Position numbers and translations under genes: made by a program. Positions 1 to 7,387 of a stretch of 19,818 nt of DNA are shown piece after piece. This DNA is from Ferroglobus sp. (GTDB lineage Archaea > Halobacteriota > Archaeoglobi > Archaeoglobales > Archaeoglobaceae), in NCBI GenBank assembly GCA_015523665.1, contig WAJX01000070.1:1-19818 (forward strand). Direction: 5' to 3'. Every line of letters begins with the position of its first letter. The first letter of the stretch is position 1. The notes below the pieces were generated by a model, which saw only the letters and a program-made list of their open reading frames with translations, did no database searches and had not been told where the DNA came from.

Positions 1-87
1 CTATAACTGTATACAAGCTCAAATTAATATAAAAATAATAATATAAAAATAATATTACAAATACTTAATGTATGAGTTGAAATGAAA

Positions 88-106
88 GCAGAAAGATTAT
101 TACTTT
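88..106 (+). promoter_or_regulatory. possible promoter of purM
   Basis: A purine run followed by a TATA-like stretch (GAAAGATTATTACTTTTAG) ends about 20 nt before the purM ATG at 126. This is where BRE/TATA sits for an archaeal leaderless message, and no Shine-Dalgarno motif precedes the ATG. Positions 1-87 are AT-rich and show no recognisable gene. Confidence 0.35.
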
Positions 107-125
107 TAGTTCACCACTATATTTA

Positions 126-1100
126 ATGAAAAGTTATGCTGAGGCTGGGGTTGATATTGAAAAAGAGGAGAGAGCTGTAAAAAGCCTTCTTAAGAGTTTA
201 GAATATAAAAGAAAAGATTTTGGAAAGCCCGTTTTAGTGAATCACTTTGCAAGCGTTATTGATATTGGTGTCAAGCTTGCGATAACAACTGATGGAGTTG
301 GAACAAAGATAAAAGTTGCAGAGATTATGAACGATTTCACAACAATAGGCATTGATTGTGTTGCTATGAATGTGAACGATTTAATGGCTGTTGGAGCAGA
401 GCCAATAGCAATTGTTGATTATATCGCAACAAATAATCCTGATGAGAGAATAATGGCTGAAATAGGCAAGGGTTTAAACGAAGGGTGTAAGATTGCAAAC
501 ATCAATTTGATCGGAGGAGAAACTGCAACTCTCGATTTCGTTAAAGGCTGGGATCTCTCAGCTACTGCCATAGGTATTGTTAAAGAGTTAATAACTGGTG
601 ATAAGATAAGAGAGGGTGATGTTATAATAGCCTTCCCAAGTAGCGGTATCCACAGCAACGGTTTAACTCTGGCGAGAAAACTAATAGAAAGAAATGGTAT
701 AAGCTACTTCGATAAGTTTGATGGTAAGAGAATAGGGGAAGTTTTACTAACTCCAACTAGAATCTATACGGAAATTTTGGAAATAATAGAGAGATATGGA
801 GATAAAATACATGGAATGGCACACATAACTGGAGGGGGTTTGTTAAATTTAAAAAGATTGAAAATCATCAGATTTGTAATTGAAAATCCATTAAAACCTC
901 ACAAGATATTCAACTTCATACAAGAACTCGGAGAGATAGATGATAGAGAGATGTATAGAACATTCAACATGGGAATGGGATTCATGCTCATTGTTGATGA
1001 GGAAATAGCCAAAGAAGTTGAGAAATGTTATGATGCCAGAATAGTGGGTTATGTTGAAGAGGGGAGTGGTGTGTATTTAAAAGGTATAAGAATTGATTGA
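126..1100 (+). CDS. purM: phosphoribosylformylglycinamidine cyclo-ligase (AIR synthetase)
   Basis: PurM closes the imidazole ring of FGAM using ATP to give aminoimidazole ribonucleotide, the fifth step of purine synthesis, in the cytoplasm. The 324-residue product begins [15 protein letters not shown], the usual PurM opening. It then has the TDGVGTK loop (residues about 55-61), [13 protein letters not shown] (about 80-92), the Gly/Ser-rich [10 protein letters not shown] segment in the middle, and HITGGG in the second half, giving the two-domain PurM/SelD fold at near-usual length (family about 330-350). The ATG at 126 keeps the conserved N-terminus and is probably leaderless. The gene seems monocistronic; the next gene starts 137 bp later behind its own promoter. 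No oddities are visible and the identification is firm. Confidence 0.95.
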   Translation: MKSYAEAGVDIEKEERAVKSLLKSLEYKRKDFGKPVLVNHFASVIDIGVKLAITTDGVGTKIKVAEIMNDFTTIGIDCVAMNVNDLMAVGAEPIAIVDYIATNNPDERIMAEIGKGLNEGCKIANINLIGGETATLDFVKGWDLSATAIGIVKELITGDKIREGDVIIAFPSSGIHSNGLTLARKLIERNGISYFDKFDGKRIGEVLLTPTRIYTEILEIIERYGDKIHGMAHITGGGLLNLKRLKIIRFVIENPLKPHKIFNFIQELGEIDDREMYRTFNMGMGFMLIVDEEIAKEVEKCYDARIVGYVEEGSGVYLKGIRID

Positions 1101-1204
1101 TGAGATAGTTGATCTCGAACCTATCTATTAAATAAATTAAATGATATTTTAAAAATTTAAAAAGTTAGTTAAATTAATTGACACTAATTAAATCAGCTCT
1201 GCAC

Positions 1205-1218
1205 AAAAGTTATTTACT
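1205..1218 (+). promoter_or_regulatory. TATA-like promoter of the ferredoxin-GGR operon
   Basis: AAAAGTTATTTACT lies 20-33 nt upstream of the ferredoxin ATG at 1238. The spacing suits an archaeal TATA box driving a nearly leaderless transcript. Upstream, 1101-1200 is AT-rich and without a gene. Confidence 0.4.
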
Positions 1219-1237
1219 AAAATCATGAATTAAGCTC

Positions 1238-1414
1238 ATGAAGCTTGTAGTTAATAGATATAAATGCGGTTATTGTGGAGCTTGTGTTGCTGTTTGTAAA
1301 TTCGATGCGAACGAGCTTATCGAAACCTATCTTGAAATTTACGATGATAAATGCACTTTATGCATGGCCTGTGTAAAAACCTGCCCTATGAATGCATTGG
1401 AGGTGATTGATTGA
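1238..1414 (+). CDS. small 2x[4Fe-4S] ferredoxin
   Basis: This 58-residue protein carries two complete CxxCxxCxxxC cluster motifs. The first is at Cys10, 13, 16 and 20 ([11 protein letters not shown]). The second is at about Cys43, 46, 49 and 53 ([12 protein letters not shown]), ending with the usual Pro. It should be a soluble low-potential electron carrier with two [4Fe-4S] clusters. Its stop codon overlaps the TTG start of the downstream geranylgeranyl reductase, so translation is coupled. In Methanosarcina acetivorans a ferredoxin encoded next to a geranylgeranyl reductase is reported to supply electrons for saturating archaeal lipid chains; the same role is inferred here. Read directly from the sequence in frame with the ATG at 1238. 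Confidence 0.9.
   Translation: MKLVVNRYKCGYCGACVAVCKFDANELIETYLEIYDDKCTLCMACVKTCPMNALEVID
1399..1406 (+). promoter_or_regulatory. strong Shine-Dalgarno deciding the TTG start of GGR
   Basis: GGAGGTGA lies inside the end of the ferredoxin gene, with 4 nt between it and TTG at 1411. It fits the TTG better than the in-frame GTG at 1420 (13 nt away), so the reductase probably begins at the TTG. Confidence 0.75.
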
Positions 1415-2589
1415 AAGATGTGGACTACGATGTCATCGTTGTCGGAGCGGGTCCTGCTGGGAGTATTTCAGCAAAAACATGCGCTGAGAAGGGATTAGAT
1501 GTATTATTAATTGAAAAAAGACAGGAAATAGGAGTTCCTGTAAGGTGTGCTGAAGGTGTTGGGAAAGAGATTGAAATGCTTGTTAAAATCGATAAAAGGT
1601 TCATATCAGCAGAGATTGAGAAAGCTAAGATAATAACTCCAAATAATGCTACAATAGAGTTATCAGCAGATAAAGCAGGGAATGAGGTAGGATATGTTCT
1701 TGAGAGAAAGATATTCGACAGATATCTGGCAAAGCTAGCTTCAAAAGCTGGAGCAGAGGTTAGGGTTAAAACATCAGCTATAGGCTTAGAAAGAGAAAAT
1801 GGATGTGTAAAACTTAAAATCAGAAGTATAGGAGAAGTTGAGGAAGTTAAGGCTAGAATAGTTATTGGAGCAGATGGGATTGAGAGTAAAGTTGCAAAAT
1901 GGGCTGGGATTGATACAACATTAAAGCTCGATGAGATTGAGAGTTGTGTTCAGTATTTGATGACAAATATCGAGTTTGAAGAAAATACAACATACTTCTG
2001 GATTGGTAAAAAGTTTGCTCCAGGAGGTTATATCTGGCTTTTTCCAAAAGGAGAGGATGCTGCAAATGTGGGAATAGGTATTATGCCAAAGATGAGTGAA
2101 AAGAGTGCGAAAATTCTCCTCGATAAATTTGTAAGGGAAAACTTTCCTGATGGTAATATAACTGAAATTGTTATAGGAGGTGTGCCAGTTAAAGGAGCTA
2201 TAGAGACTGCTGTCGCAGACAACGTTATGCTTGCCGGGGATTCTGCAAGGCATGCAGATCCATTAACTGGAGGAGGGATAATAAATGGCATGAGAGCTGG
2301 ATATCTAGCTGGTATTACAGCGTATGAAGCGATTGAAGCTGGAGATTATTCTGCTTCTTTTCTTAGAAAGTATGATGAGAGATGGAAAAATGATTTCGGA
2401 AAAACTTTGGAGAGAAATAAGAAGATTCAAGAAAAGCTAATTAAGATGGATGATGAAACATTGAATAAGCTTGCAAGGAGTTTAGAGGGTAAAAGAATAG
2501 GAGAGATTAGCGTTAGGAAATTGGTTATCGAACTCATCAAAAATCATCCTAAACTACTTTGGGATTTGAAAGATATTTTATTATCCTGA
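1411..2589 (+). CDS. geranylgeranyl reductase family protein (digeranylgeranylglycerophospholipid reductase)
   Basis: This flavoprotein is expected to reduce the double bonds of the geranylgeranyl chains in archaeal membrane lipids, using electrons from the ferredoxin encoded just upstream. The 392-residue product opens with a dinucleotide-binding motif (VVGAGPAGS, residues 10-18). It has the conserved cysteine segment PVRCAEG (Cys46), the signature [10 protein letters not shown] (205-214) typical of the family, and the second FAD motif ([16 protein letters not shown], 274-289). The length matches archaeal GGRs (about 390-400). TTG is chosen as start because of the well-spaced GGAGGTGA. The overlap with the ferredoxin stop supports a two-gene redox unit. 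Precise substrate (archaetidic acid, archaeol or a quinone tail) cannot be told from sequence. Confidence 0.9.
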   Translation: MKDVDYDVIVVGAGPAGSISAKTCAEKGLDVLLIEKRQEIGVPVRCAEGVGKEIEMLVKIDKRFISAEIEKAKIITPNNATIELSADKAGNEVGYVLERKIFDRYLAKLASKAGAEVRVKTSAIGLERENGCVKLKIRSIGEVEEVKARIVIGADGIESKVAKWAGIDTTLKLDEIESCVQYLMTNIEFEENTTYFWIGKKFAPGGYIWLFPKGEDAANVGIGIMPKMSEKSAKILLDKFVRENFPDGNITEIVIGGVPVKGAIETAVADNVMLAGDSARHADPLTGGGIINGMRAGYLAGITAYEAIEAGDYSASFLRKYDERWKNDFGKTLERNKKIQEKLIKMDDETLNKLARSLEGKRIGEISVRKLVIELIKNHPKLLWDLKDILLS

Positions 2590-2590
2590 C

Positions 2591-2613
2591 TTTATTTTTT
2601 TATAATATTTTTT
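2591..2613 (+). terminator. T-rich terminator after GGR
   Basis: Immediately after the stop is a T-dominated stretch broken by a few A, as used for intrinsic termination in archaea. The rest of the spacer to 2698 is AT repeats such as ATAATATTTATAATATTA, and separates convergent genes. Confidence 0.45.
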
Positions 2614-2698
2614 AAAAATAATATATATAATATTTATAATATTAATAATAATTGGAGATATATAATTAACCAAATCACTTAGCACTTTCAACAAAAGA

Positions 2699-3286
2699 TT
2701 AAATCATAGAGATAAAGTATTCATGGATTCGAGTATCTCCAGTTAGTTCTGGATGAAAAGCTAATCCTAAAAGATTTCTTTCTCTAACAGCTACTATTCC
2801 CTCATCAATTCTAGCAAGTACATCAACACCCTTTCCCACTCTCTCAATCAACGGAGCTCTTATGAAAATTGCCCTATATCTTCCAATTCCTTTAAAATCT
2901 ATCTCGGTTTCAAAACTCTCTCTTTGCCTACCAAAAGCGTTCCTCCTAACCCATATATCCATTAGTTTAAGAAGTCTTGTATCAGTTTCTTCCACTTGCT
3001 TATCTCCATGTTTTGCTAAGAGTATTAAGCCAGCACAAGTACCCATAACAGGTTTTCCATCCCTAGCTAACTCTATTATCTCTTCGGCTATTCCATCTCT
3101 CCATATAAGCCTACTAATCGTTGTACTCTCTCCCCCTGGTATGATAACCGCATCACTTTCAGAAATAAAGCCCCTCTTTCTTACAGGTTTAACAATTCCA
3201 CTAATTCCTAAATTATCTAAAGCTTTTTTAACAATTTCAACATGTTCAGAAACATCTCCCTGAACTCCCACTATTGCAATCTTCAT
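2699..3286 (-). CDS. pdxT: PLP synthase glutaminase subunit
   Basis: PdxT hydrolyses glutamine and channels ammonia to PdxS for ribose-5-phosphate-dependent pyridoxal 5'-phosphate synthesis. The 195-residue product has the class I glutaminase triad: Cys84 in [10 protein letters not shown], and His178 and Glu180 in FHPELTGD. The IIPGGEST oxyanion segment is at 48-55. The family's usual length is 190-200. Its ATG overlaps the last 4 nt of pdxS, so the pair is translationally coupled. The gene is convergent with the geranylgeranyl reductase. No abnormal features. Confidence 0.95.
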   Translation of the reverse strand: MKIAIVGVQGDVSEHVEIVKKALDNLGISGIVKPVRKRGFISESDAVIIPGGESTTISRLIWRDGIAEEIIELARDGKPVMGTCAGLILLAKHGDKQVEETDTRLLKLMDIWVRRNAFGRQRESFETEIDFKGIGRYRAIFIRAPLIERVGKGVDVLARIDEGIVAVRERNLLGLAFHPELTGDTRIHEYFISMI

Positions 3287-4278
3287 ACTCCTCTTTCTTG
3301 CATCTGAATTTCAAGACTTGAAATTTCAAGTCCCTTCATAGCTTCTCCGAGGCCCTTGCTTACTTCAGCTATCACTTCTGGTTCATCATAATGTTGGACA
3401 GCTTCAACAATAGCTCTTGCATAAGCTTCAGGATTTGAGGATTTGAATATACCTGAGCCAACGAAAACACCATCCGCTCCTAACTTCATCATGAATGCTG
3501 CATCAGCTGGAGTAGCTATTCCACCAGCAGCAAAATTTACGACTGGCAATCTTTTCATCTTCTTTATATCTAAAAGGACATCATAGAGCCCATCACATAT
3601 CTCAGAGAAAGTATACTCCTCGTATATAGTGGTATCATCATCAAAGTCTATATTCATATCACTGCTGATAAGACTTGGAAGTCTTAGATAAGATTCAGCG
3701 AATCTCCTTGCAATCTTTTTCAATGTGTCTTTATCCGCTTTCACTACACTATTTATTGCATAATTCATCAGTCTCATATGCTTAACAGCCTCAACAACAT
3801 TACCAGTTCCAGCCTCTCCTTTTGTTCTTATCATCGCTGCACCTTCCCATATTCTTCTAACAGCCTCTCCTAAATTTCTTGCTCCACAAACAAATGGAAC
3901 TATAAATTTCCGCTTATCTATATGGAAAAATGTATCAGCAGGAGTTAAAACTTCACTCTCATCTATCATATCAACTCCTATCGCTTGTAGAGCTTCAGCT
4001 TCAGCATAATGTCCAATTCTTACCTTAGCCATAACTGGAATTGTGACTGCATCCATTATTTCCTCTATTATCCTCGGATCAGCCATTCTTGCAACTCCTC
4101 CAGACATTCTTATATCAGCCGGTACTTTATGTAATGCCATAACAGCAACTGCTCCAGCATCTTCAGCTATTCCAGCTTGCTCAGCATTAGTTACATCCAT
4201 TATAACTCCACCTTTTTGCATTTTTGCAAACCCTCTTTTTATCAGCTCTGTTCCAAATCTAAGCTTTTCTAATTCCAT
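3283..4278 (-). CDS. pdxS: PLP synthase lyase subunit
   Basis: PdxS makes pyridoxal 5'-phosphate from ribose 5-phosphate, glyceraldehyde 3-phosphate and ammonia from PdxT. Seen in sequence: the opening [20 protein letters not shown] with Asp28, the active-site lysine Lys85 in VMAKVRIGH (equivalent to Lys81 of Bacillus PdxS), and Lys153 in RTKGEAGTG (equivalent to Lys149). The C-terminal phosphate site is [14 protein letters not shown] and [12 protein letters not shown]. At 331 residues it is longer than bacterial PdxS (about 294). The extra length is an insert around 185-225, rich in Asp, Glu and Tyr, as in methanogen PdxS, so it is an archaeal trait and not damage. GAGGGG at 4285-4290 is a well-spaced ribosome site for the ATG at 4278. 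Confidence 0.96.
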   Translation of the reverse strand: MELEKLRFGTELIKRGFAKMQKGGVIMDVTNAEQAGIAEDAGAVAVMALHKVPADIRMSGGVARMADPRIIEEIMDAVTIPVMAKVRIGHYAEAEALQAIGVDMIDESEVLTPADTFFHIDKRKFIVPFVCGARNLGEAVRRIWEGAAMIRTKGEAGTGNVVEAVKHMRLMNYAINSVVKADKDTLKKIARRFAESYLRLPSLISSDMNIDFDDDTTIYEEYTFSEICDGLYDVLLDIKKMKRLPVVNFAAGGIATPADAAFMMKLGADGVFVGSGIFKSSNPEAYARAIVEAVQHYDEPEVIAEVSKGLGEAMKGLEISSLEIQMQERGV

Positions 4279-4284
4279 AGATAT

Positions 4285-4290
4285 CCCCTC
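4285..4290 (-). promoter_or_regulatory. pdxS: Shine-Dalgarno of pdxS
   Basis: GAGGGG on the minus strand lies 6 nt before the pdxS ATG and fixes this start. It shows that pdxS has a 5' leader, unlike most genes here. The leader region upstream (about 4291-4380) is almost pure A on this strand (T-rich on the plus strand), with ATTTATT-like units. Confidence 0.6.
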
Positions 4291-4400
4291 TTTTTATTAT
4301 TTTTTTAAATTTTATTTAATTTTAATTTATTTATTTTTCATTTATTTATTATTCTATTTATTATATTTACATTATTGAAGTTGAGTATTTATCTATGATC

Positions 4401-4415
4401 AGATTACATTAATCT
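4401..4415. repeat. inverted repeat upstream of mdh
   Basis: AGATTACATTAATCT is a perfect 6-bp inverted repeat with a 3-nt centre. It lies about 90 bp upstream of malate dehydrogenase, in the 228-bp spacer between the divergent pdxS and mdh genes. It could be an operator or chance in AT-rich DNA. Confidence 0.35.
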
Positions 4416-4465
4416 AAGGATAACAATGATATTGGCAAAGGATATTTTTATCTTACGCATGCAGT

Positions 4466-4479
4466 AAACTTTTATTCTC
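4466..4479 (+). promoter_or_regulatory. TATA-like promoter of malate dehydrogenase
   Basis: AAACTTTTATTCTC would place the transcription start near 4495-4500, just at or before the ribosome site AGGTGAT (4497-4503). The ATG at 4507 follows that site by 3 nt. Confidence 0.4.
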
Positions 4480-4506
4480 ATAAAAACATTTCCAATAGGT
4501 GATTCC

Positions 4507-5391
4507 ATGAAACTCGGATTTGTTGGAGCAGGCAGAGTTGGCTCAACTTCAGCATTTACATGTATTATGAATTTGGATATAGATACAATCGCACTGGTGG
4601 ATATTGCTGAAGATATAGCTATAGGAGAAGCGATGGATCTAGCTCATGCCGCATCTGCAATCGATAAATATCCAGAAGTAGTTGGTGGGTCAGATTACAG
4701 TCTCCTAAAAGAGAGTGATGTGATAGTAGTCACTGCCGGACTTGCTAGAAAACCTGGGATGACTAGGCTTGATCTGGCAACAAAGAATGCCGGGATTATA
4801 AAAGATATCGCAAAGAGAATAATGGAAAACTCACCTGAGAGTAAAATAATAGTGGTAACAAATCCTATGGATATAATGACCTACATAATGTGGAAGGAGA
4901 GTGGCAAAGAAAGAAATGAAGTATTCGGAATGGGAAACATGCTTGATTCAGCAAGGCTAAAAGAAAGGCTTCATTCAGCAGGAGTTGACGTGAAAAAGGC
5001 TTGGATAATAGGAGAGCATGGAGATAGCATGTTTATTCCATGGAGTATTGCTGAAATAAGTGGTGATGTTGATAGGAGCGATATACTCAATCAAGTAAGA
5101 TTTGTCGCTGCAGAGGTTATAAAACGAAAGGGTGCTACAGTTTTTGGGCCAGCGGTTAGCATATTTAGAATGGTAAAGGCTGTAGTCAATGACACGAAAG
5201 AGGAGATACCAACAAGCGTAGTACTTCAAGGAGAATATGGCATTAGTGATGTTGCAGTTGGTGTTCCAGCGATACTTGGTAAAAATGGAATAGAAAAAGT
5301 AGTTGAATATGAGCTTGAAGAGGAGGAGATTAAGGCTCTAAAAAACTCTGCAAACATTCTTAAGGAGAGGTTAAAAGAGTTGGGATATTAA
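4507..5391 (+). CDS. mdh: malate dehydrogenase (LDH-like type)
   Basis: The enzyme interconverts malate and oxaloacetate with NAD(P)H in central carbon metabolism. The 294-residue product has the GAGRVGS nucleotide loop (7-13) and ALVDIAE at the end of the second strand, whose Asp favours NAD. Substrate residues are Arg81 and Arg87 in LARKPGMTR, Asn119 in TNPMD, Arg150, and the catalytic His171 in GEHGDS. Arg at the position that is Gln in lactate dehydrogenases marks it as malate-specific. Length and sequence strongly resemble the Archaeoglobus fulgidus enzyme as I remember it, which is the main taxonomic clue in this window. ATG 4507 is backed by AGGTGAT. It appears monocistronic. Confidence 0.94.
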   Translation: MKLGFVGAGRVGSTSAFTCIMNLDIDTIALVDIAEDIAIGEAMDLAHAASAIDKYPEVVGGSDYSLLKESDVIVVTAGLARKPGMTRLDLATKNAGIIKDIAKRIMENSPESKIIVVTNPMDIMTYIMWKESGKERNEVFGMGNMLDSARLKERLHSAGVDVKKAWIIGEHGDSMFIPWSIAEISGDVDRSDILNQVRFVAAEVIKRKGATVFGPAVSIFRMVKAVVNDTKEEIPTSVVLQGEYGISDVAVGVPAILGKNGIEKVVEYELEEEEIKALKNSANILKERLKELGY

Positions 5392-5480
5392 CTCATCTAC
5401 CATAGTTCAATTAAATTGGCAGAATAAGATTATGATGAATAAGCTAAACAAAGTTAAAAAAGTTAAAAGTTAAAATAAAA

Positions 5481-6461
5481 TCAAGGAAAAACCAATACTT
5501 CAAATCCCATGTTTTTTAAAACTCTCTTTAAAAACTTTGTTTCATCTTTTCCAGCTTCTATGACCTTAATTCTATCTATACTATCAAAATACTCAAGAAT
5601 ACCATGATAGAACCTAGTAGAATGCATCTCATCTCCATACCTCCATTTAAATATCCCTGCCTTATAAAGCTCAGAAACTTTTTCAGCAGTATCATCGGCA
5701 ATAAAAATCTTCATATCATTTAGAAAAATCTTATCTACACTTTCAAATTCGTATCCAGAGGATATTACAAAATTCTTTGAAGTCGAATTCATCTTTACAA
5801 AACCGTTCCAATAAACGACTAAACCAGCCCCATAAAGCTCAAAATAAGGGTTATATTGCCTCTTACTATAATAAGCATGGAGTTTTTTATCAGCGAAGAG
5901 GGCTTTGCTTTCGATCCAGTTGATCTCCATATCATGAAGTATTATCGGCTTATTTAGGTAAAAATCTGGAGTCTTTCCTTCTTTAATCTCCTTCTCAGTT
6001 TTAAAATCTAAGCCTTTAGACTCTAGATAATCTTTTAAAATCCTTTCACCGATCTTTCCCTTTGCAAAATGACTTCTTACAGCTATAGGAGAGTAAACGA
6101 AGTCTCTATAAATTGCATTCCATAAGAGATTGCTAAACTCTTTGTCTTCTGGATCTTTTAGTAATTTAGCAATCTCCCTCTTATTAAAACCAAGAGATTT
6201 TAGAAGTATCCTAACTCTCATAATTGGAGGCAATTTAAGCCAAGAAGGGAATTTTTTATACTTCCTCCAAAACTCTTCAACCTCTTTCAATCTCGCAACG
6301 TATTCATGATATCTGATCTTTACCCAATTTATTTTTTTCTGGATCAGTATACTGAAAAGCATACCTCTTGGATATGTATAATACGTATATCTCGCAAAAT
6401 CCTTGATACTCTTCAACCCTCTTCTAATCTTGTAGAATTCCTCAACTCCTATTCCGCTCAT
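5481..6461 (-). CDS. archaeal CDIN1/C15orf41-like (TPD-motif) predicted nuclease
   Basis: This 326-residue protein matches the human CDIN1 (C15orf41) family, a predicted PD-(D/E)xK nuclease mutated in congenital dyserythropoietic anaemia type I. The shared core includes the segment around residues 118-131 (YRDFVYSPIAVRSH), Glu139, the family signature KTPDFYL (163-169, with Asp166), the following strand WIESKALFAD (182-191, with Glu184 and Lys186 as catalytic pair), and GAGLVVYWNGF (211-221). The N-terminal 100 residues are helical and basic, as in the helix-turn-helix half of CDIN1. It extends about 100 residues beyond the human protein, with a mixed alpha/beta tail (KIFIADDTAE at 251-260) that I do not recognise. 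The start overlaps the preceding NMD3-domain gene by 20 bp, indicating one operon. The natural substrate is unknown; a structure-selective DNA nuclease is the usual prediction. Confidence 0.85.
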   Translation of the reverse strand: MSGIGVEEFYKIRRGLKSIKDFARYTYYTYPRGMLFSILIQKKINWVKIRYHEYVARLKEVEEFWRKYKKFPSWLKLPPIMRVRILLKSLGFNKREIAKLLKDPEDKEFSNLLWNAIYRDFVYSPIAVRSHFAKGKIGERILKDYLESKGLDFKTEKEIKEGKTPDFYLNKPIILHDMEINWIESKALFADKKLHAYYSKRQYNPYFELYGAGLVVYWNGFVKMNSTSKNFVISSGYEFESVDKIFLNDMKIFIADDTAEKVSELYKAGIFKWRYGDEMHSTRFYHGILEYFDSIDRIKVIEAGKDETKFLKRVLKNMGFEVLVFP

Positions 6462-6726
6462 CTATTTTCACCGAATAAGTGAAGAGATACCTAACTCTTC
6501 CTTTCCTCAATCCAGCATATTTAGTTGAAGATTTAACCCTCAACCTCTCTCTACTATTTCTTTTAAGTTTAGATATAAAGACTCTAGCTTCGTTTACATC
6601 ATCAAAATAAATGTCCACTCCATTCTTTGATTCTTCAACCACCACCCCATTTACTCTAAACTTCTTAAGCAATCTCATTGCAAGTTCAACTTCAGCTCTG
6701 ATTTGTACTAATGCTGGATGCTTCAC
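6442..6726 (-). CDS. stand-alone NMD3 middle-domain-like protein
   Basis: A 94-residue protein starting at GTG. Residues 30-88 align with residues 168-224 of the full NMD3 at the other end of this window. The block VEESKNGVDIYFDD matches VEERKEGFDFYLGD, and residues 66-88 match NMD3 202-224 without gaps (10 of 23 identical, including KxAGxRxG and TYxV). It lacks every zinc CxxC motif and the C-terminal eIF5A-like part of NMD3. In eukaryotic NMD3 structures this segment is, as I recall, the eL22-like domain, so RNA or ribosome contact is a fair inference. GTG at 6726 is preferred because the longer frame runs through the divergent gene's promoter and start; the ATG at 6678 is an alternative. 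The end overlaps the CDIN1-like gene by 20 bp. Confidence 0.7.
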   Translation of the reverse strand: MKHPALVQIRAEVELAMRLLKKFRVNGVVVEESKNGVDIYFDDVNEARVFISKLKRNSRERLRVKSSTKYAGLRKGRVRYLFTYSVKIDERNRS

Positions 6727-6729
6727 AAA

Positions 6730-6737
6730 ATTTATAA
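6730..6737 (+). promoter_or_regulatory. TATA box of the divergent recombinase-like gene
   Basis: TTTATAAT is 26 nt before the ATG at 6764, matching a leaderless start. The opposite gene begins at 6726, so both promoters share a 37-bp spacer. The minus-strand CTTTATTTC (about 6747-6755) is the likely box for that gene. Confidence 0.45.
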
Positions 6738-6763
6738 TGCATATTGAAATAAAGCTGTTATCT

Positions 6764-7387
6764 ATGAAACTCGTTGAGGTTGAGGAAGAGTTACAACACA
6801 TGTGTATAGCATCAAGAGTCAACAAAAGGGATCACACTCTGATAAGGTTTATTCTATCAACTTTCCCAAGTTATGAGGAGATAGCAAATGTTACAAAAAG
6901 AGATGTTAGAAAGAAGGATTCCATCTTTTATGTATTACTTAAAAAAGCTCAAAAGATTAGAAAAGTCCCAATAGATCCCAGAACTTATTTCCTTCTTTCA
7001 GAAATTTCAAAGAATTTAACAAAAAATGAAAGGATTTTTTCCCTTTCATTAAAAGAGATCGACGATGTTATAGGGAAATACTCCTTTCCAAATAAGAAAT
7101 ACAATCTTGAAAAAGTCGTTTATGCTGTTAAGGAAATAATTAAAGATTGTCTTTTTTATAGTGAAGAGATGATTAAAAGCATAAAAGATGATTTACAAAA
7201 AACTTATGAATTTCTCTGCGATGCTCATCCTCTGTTTTCCGGAATGTGGGATTTAGAAGATGAAGAAGTTGCTAAAGACTATTTTGAAATGCTGTCTAGG
7301 AGGCTTGGAAGTAGGGATCCAGAGATATTGTCTAAGATAAGCAATGTTGATGTTGAGATTGTAAAAAAGATTCTAAATGATAGTTGA
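6764..7387 (+). CDS. uncharacterised protein with degenerate tyrosine-recombinase-like N-half
   Basis: Product of 207 residues from ATG 6764; a longer frame to 6611 is rejected because it overlaps the divergent gene and its promoter. Function unknown. Residues about 22-75 follow the plan of the first half of an XerC/integrase catalytic domain. A helix with SYEEIANVTKRDV resembles the R-x-x-E-l-x-x-L-x-x-x-D-i segment. The strand pair then runs into IRKVPIDPRTYFLL, resembling the R-x-V-P-l-x hairpin, and RIFSLSLKEIDDVIGKY follows where integrases have F-p-l-s and the next helix. The catalytic arginine in the first helix is absent, and no HxxR or nucleophilic Tyr motif is seen, so it cannot be an active recombinase. 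The C-terminal half (about 120-207) is acidic and helical. The stop overlaps the permease start by 11 bp. Confidence 0.55.
   Translation: MKLVEVEEELQHMCIASRVNKRDHTLIRFILSTFPSYEEIANVTKRDVRKKDSIFYVLLKKAQKIRKVPIDPRTYFLLSEISKNLTKNERIFSLSLKEIDDVIGKYSFPNKKYNLEKVVYAVKEIIKDCLFYSEEMIKSIKDDLQKTYEFLCDAHPLFSGMWDLEDEEVAKDYFEMLSRRLGSRDPEILSKISNVDVEIVKKILNDS

Noticed and set aside
1093..1140. C/D box small RNA (TGATGA after purM)
   Set aside because: A TGATGA occurs at the purM stop, but no matching CTGA D and D' boxes with the usual spacing follow.
2862..3263. 133-codon plus-strand open frame across pdxT
   Set aside because: It is a reverse-strand shadow of a gene with an intact glutaminase triad; its product is Ser/Leu/Pro-rich low-complexity sequence.
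4507..5391. lactate dehydrogenase instead of malate dehydrogenase
   Set aside because: Arg81 sits where lactate dehydrogenases have Gln, and the sequence follows archaeal malate dehydrogenase throughout.
6611..6763. N-terminal extension of the recombinase-like protein
   Set aside because: It would run antisense through the NMD3-domain gene and across the TATA box at 6730-6737; the added residues are Ser/Thr-rich and look like antisense translation.
6727..6825. N-terminal extension of the NMD3-domain protein
   Set aside because: The extra 33 residues are antisense to the start of the divergent gene, Cys/Ser-rich and outside the NMD3 similarity; GTG at 6726 is a better start.
6764..7387. active integrase or mobile element
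   Set aside because: No catalytic Arg, HxxR or Tyr, no flanking tRNA, attachment repeats or cargo; at most a degenerate recombinase fold.
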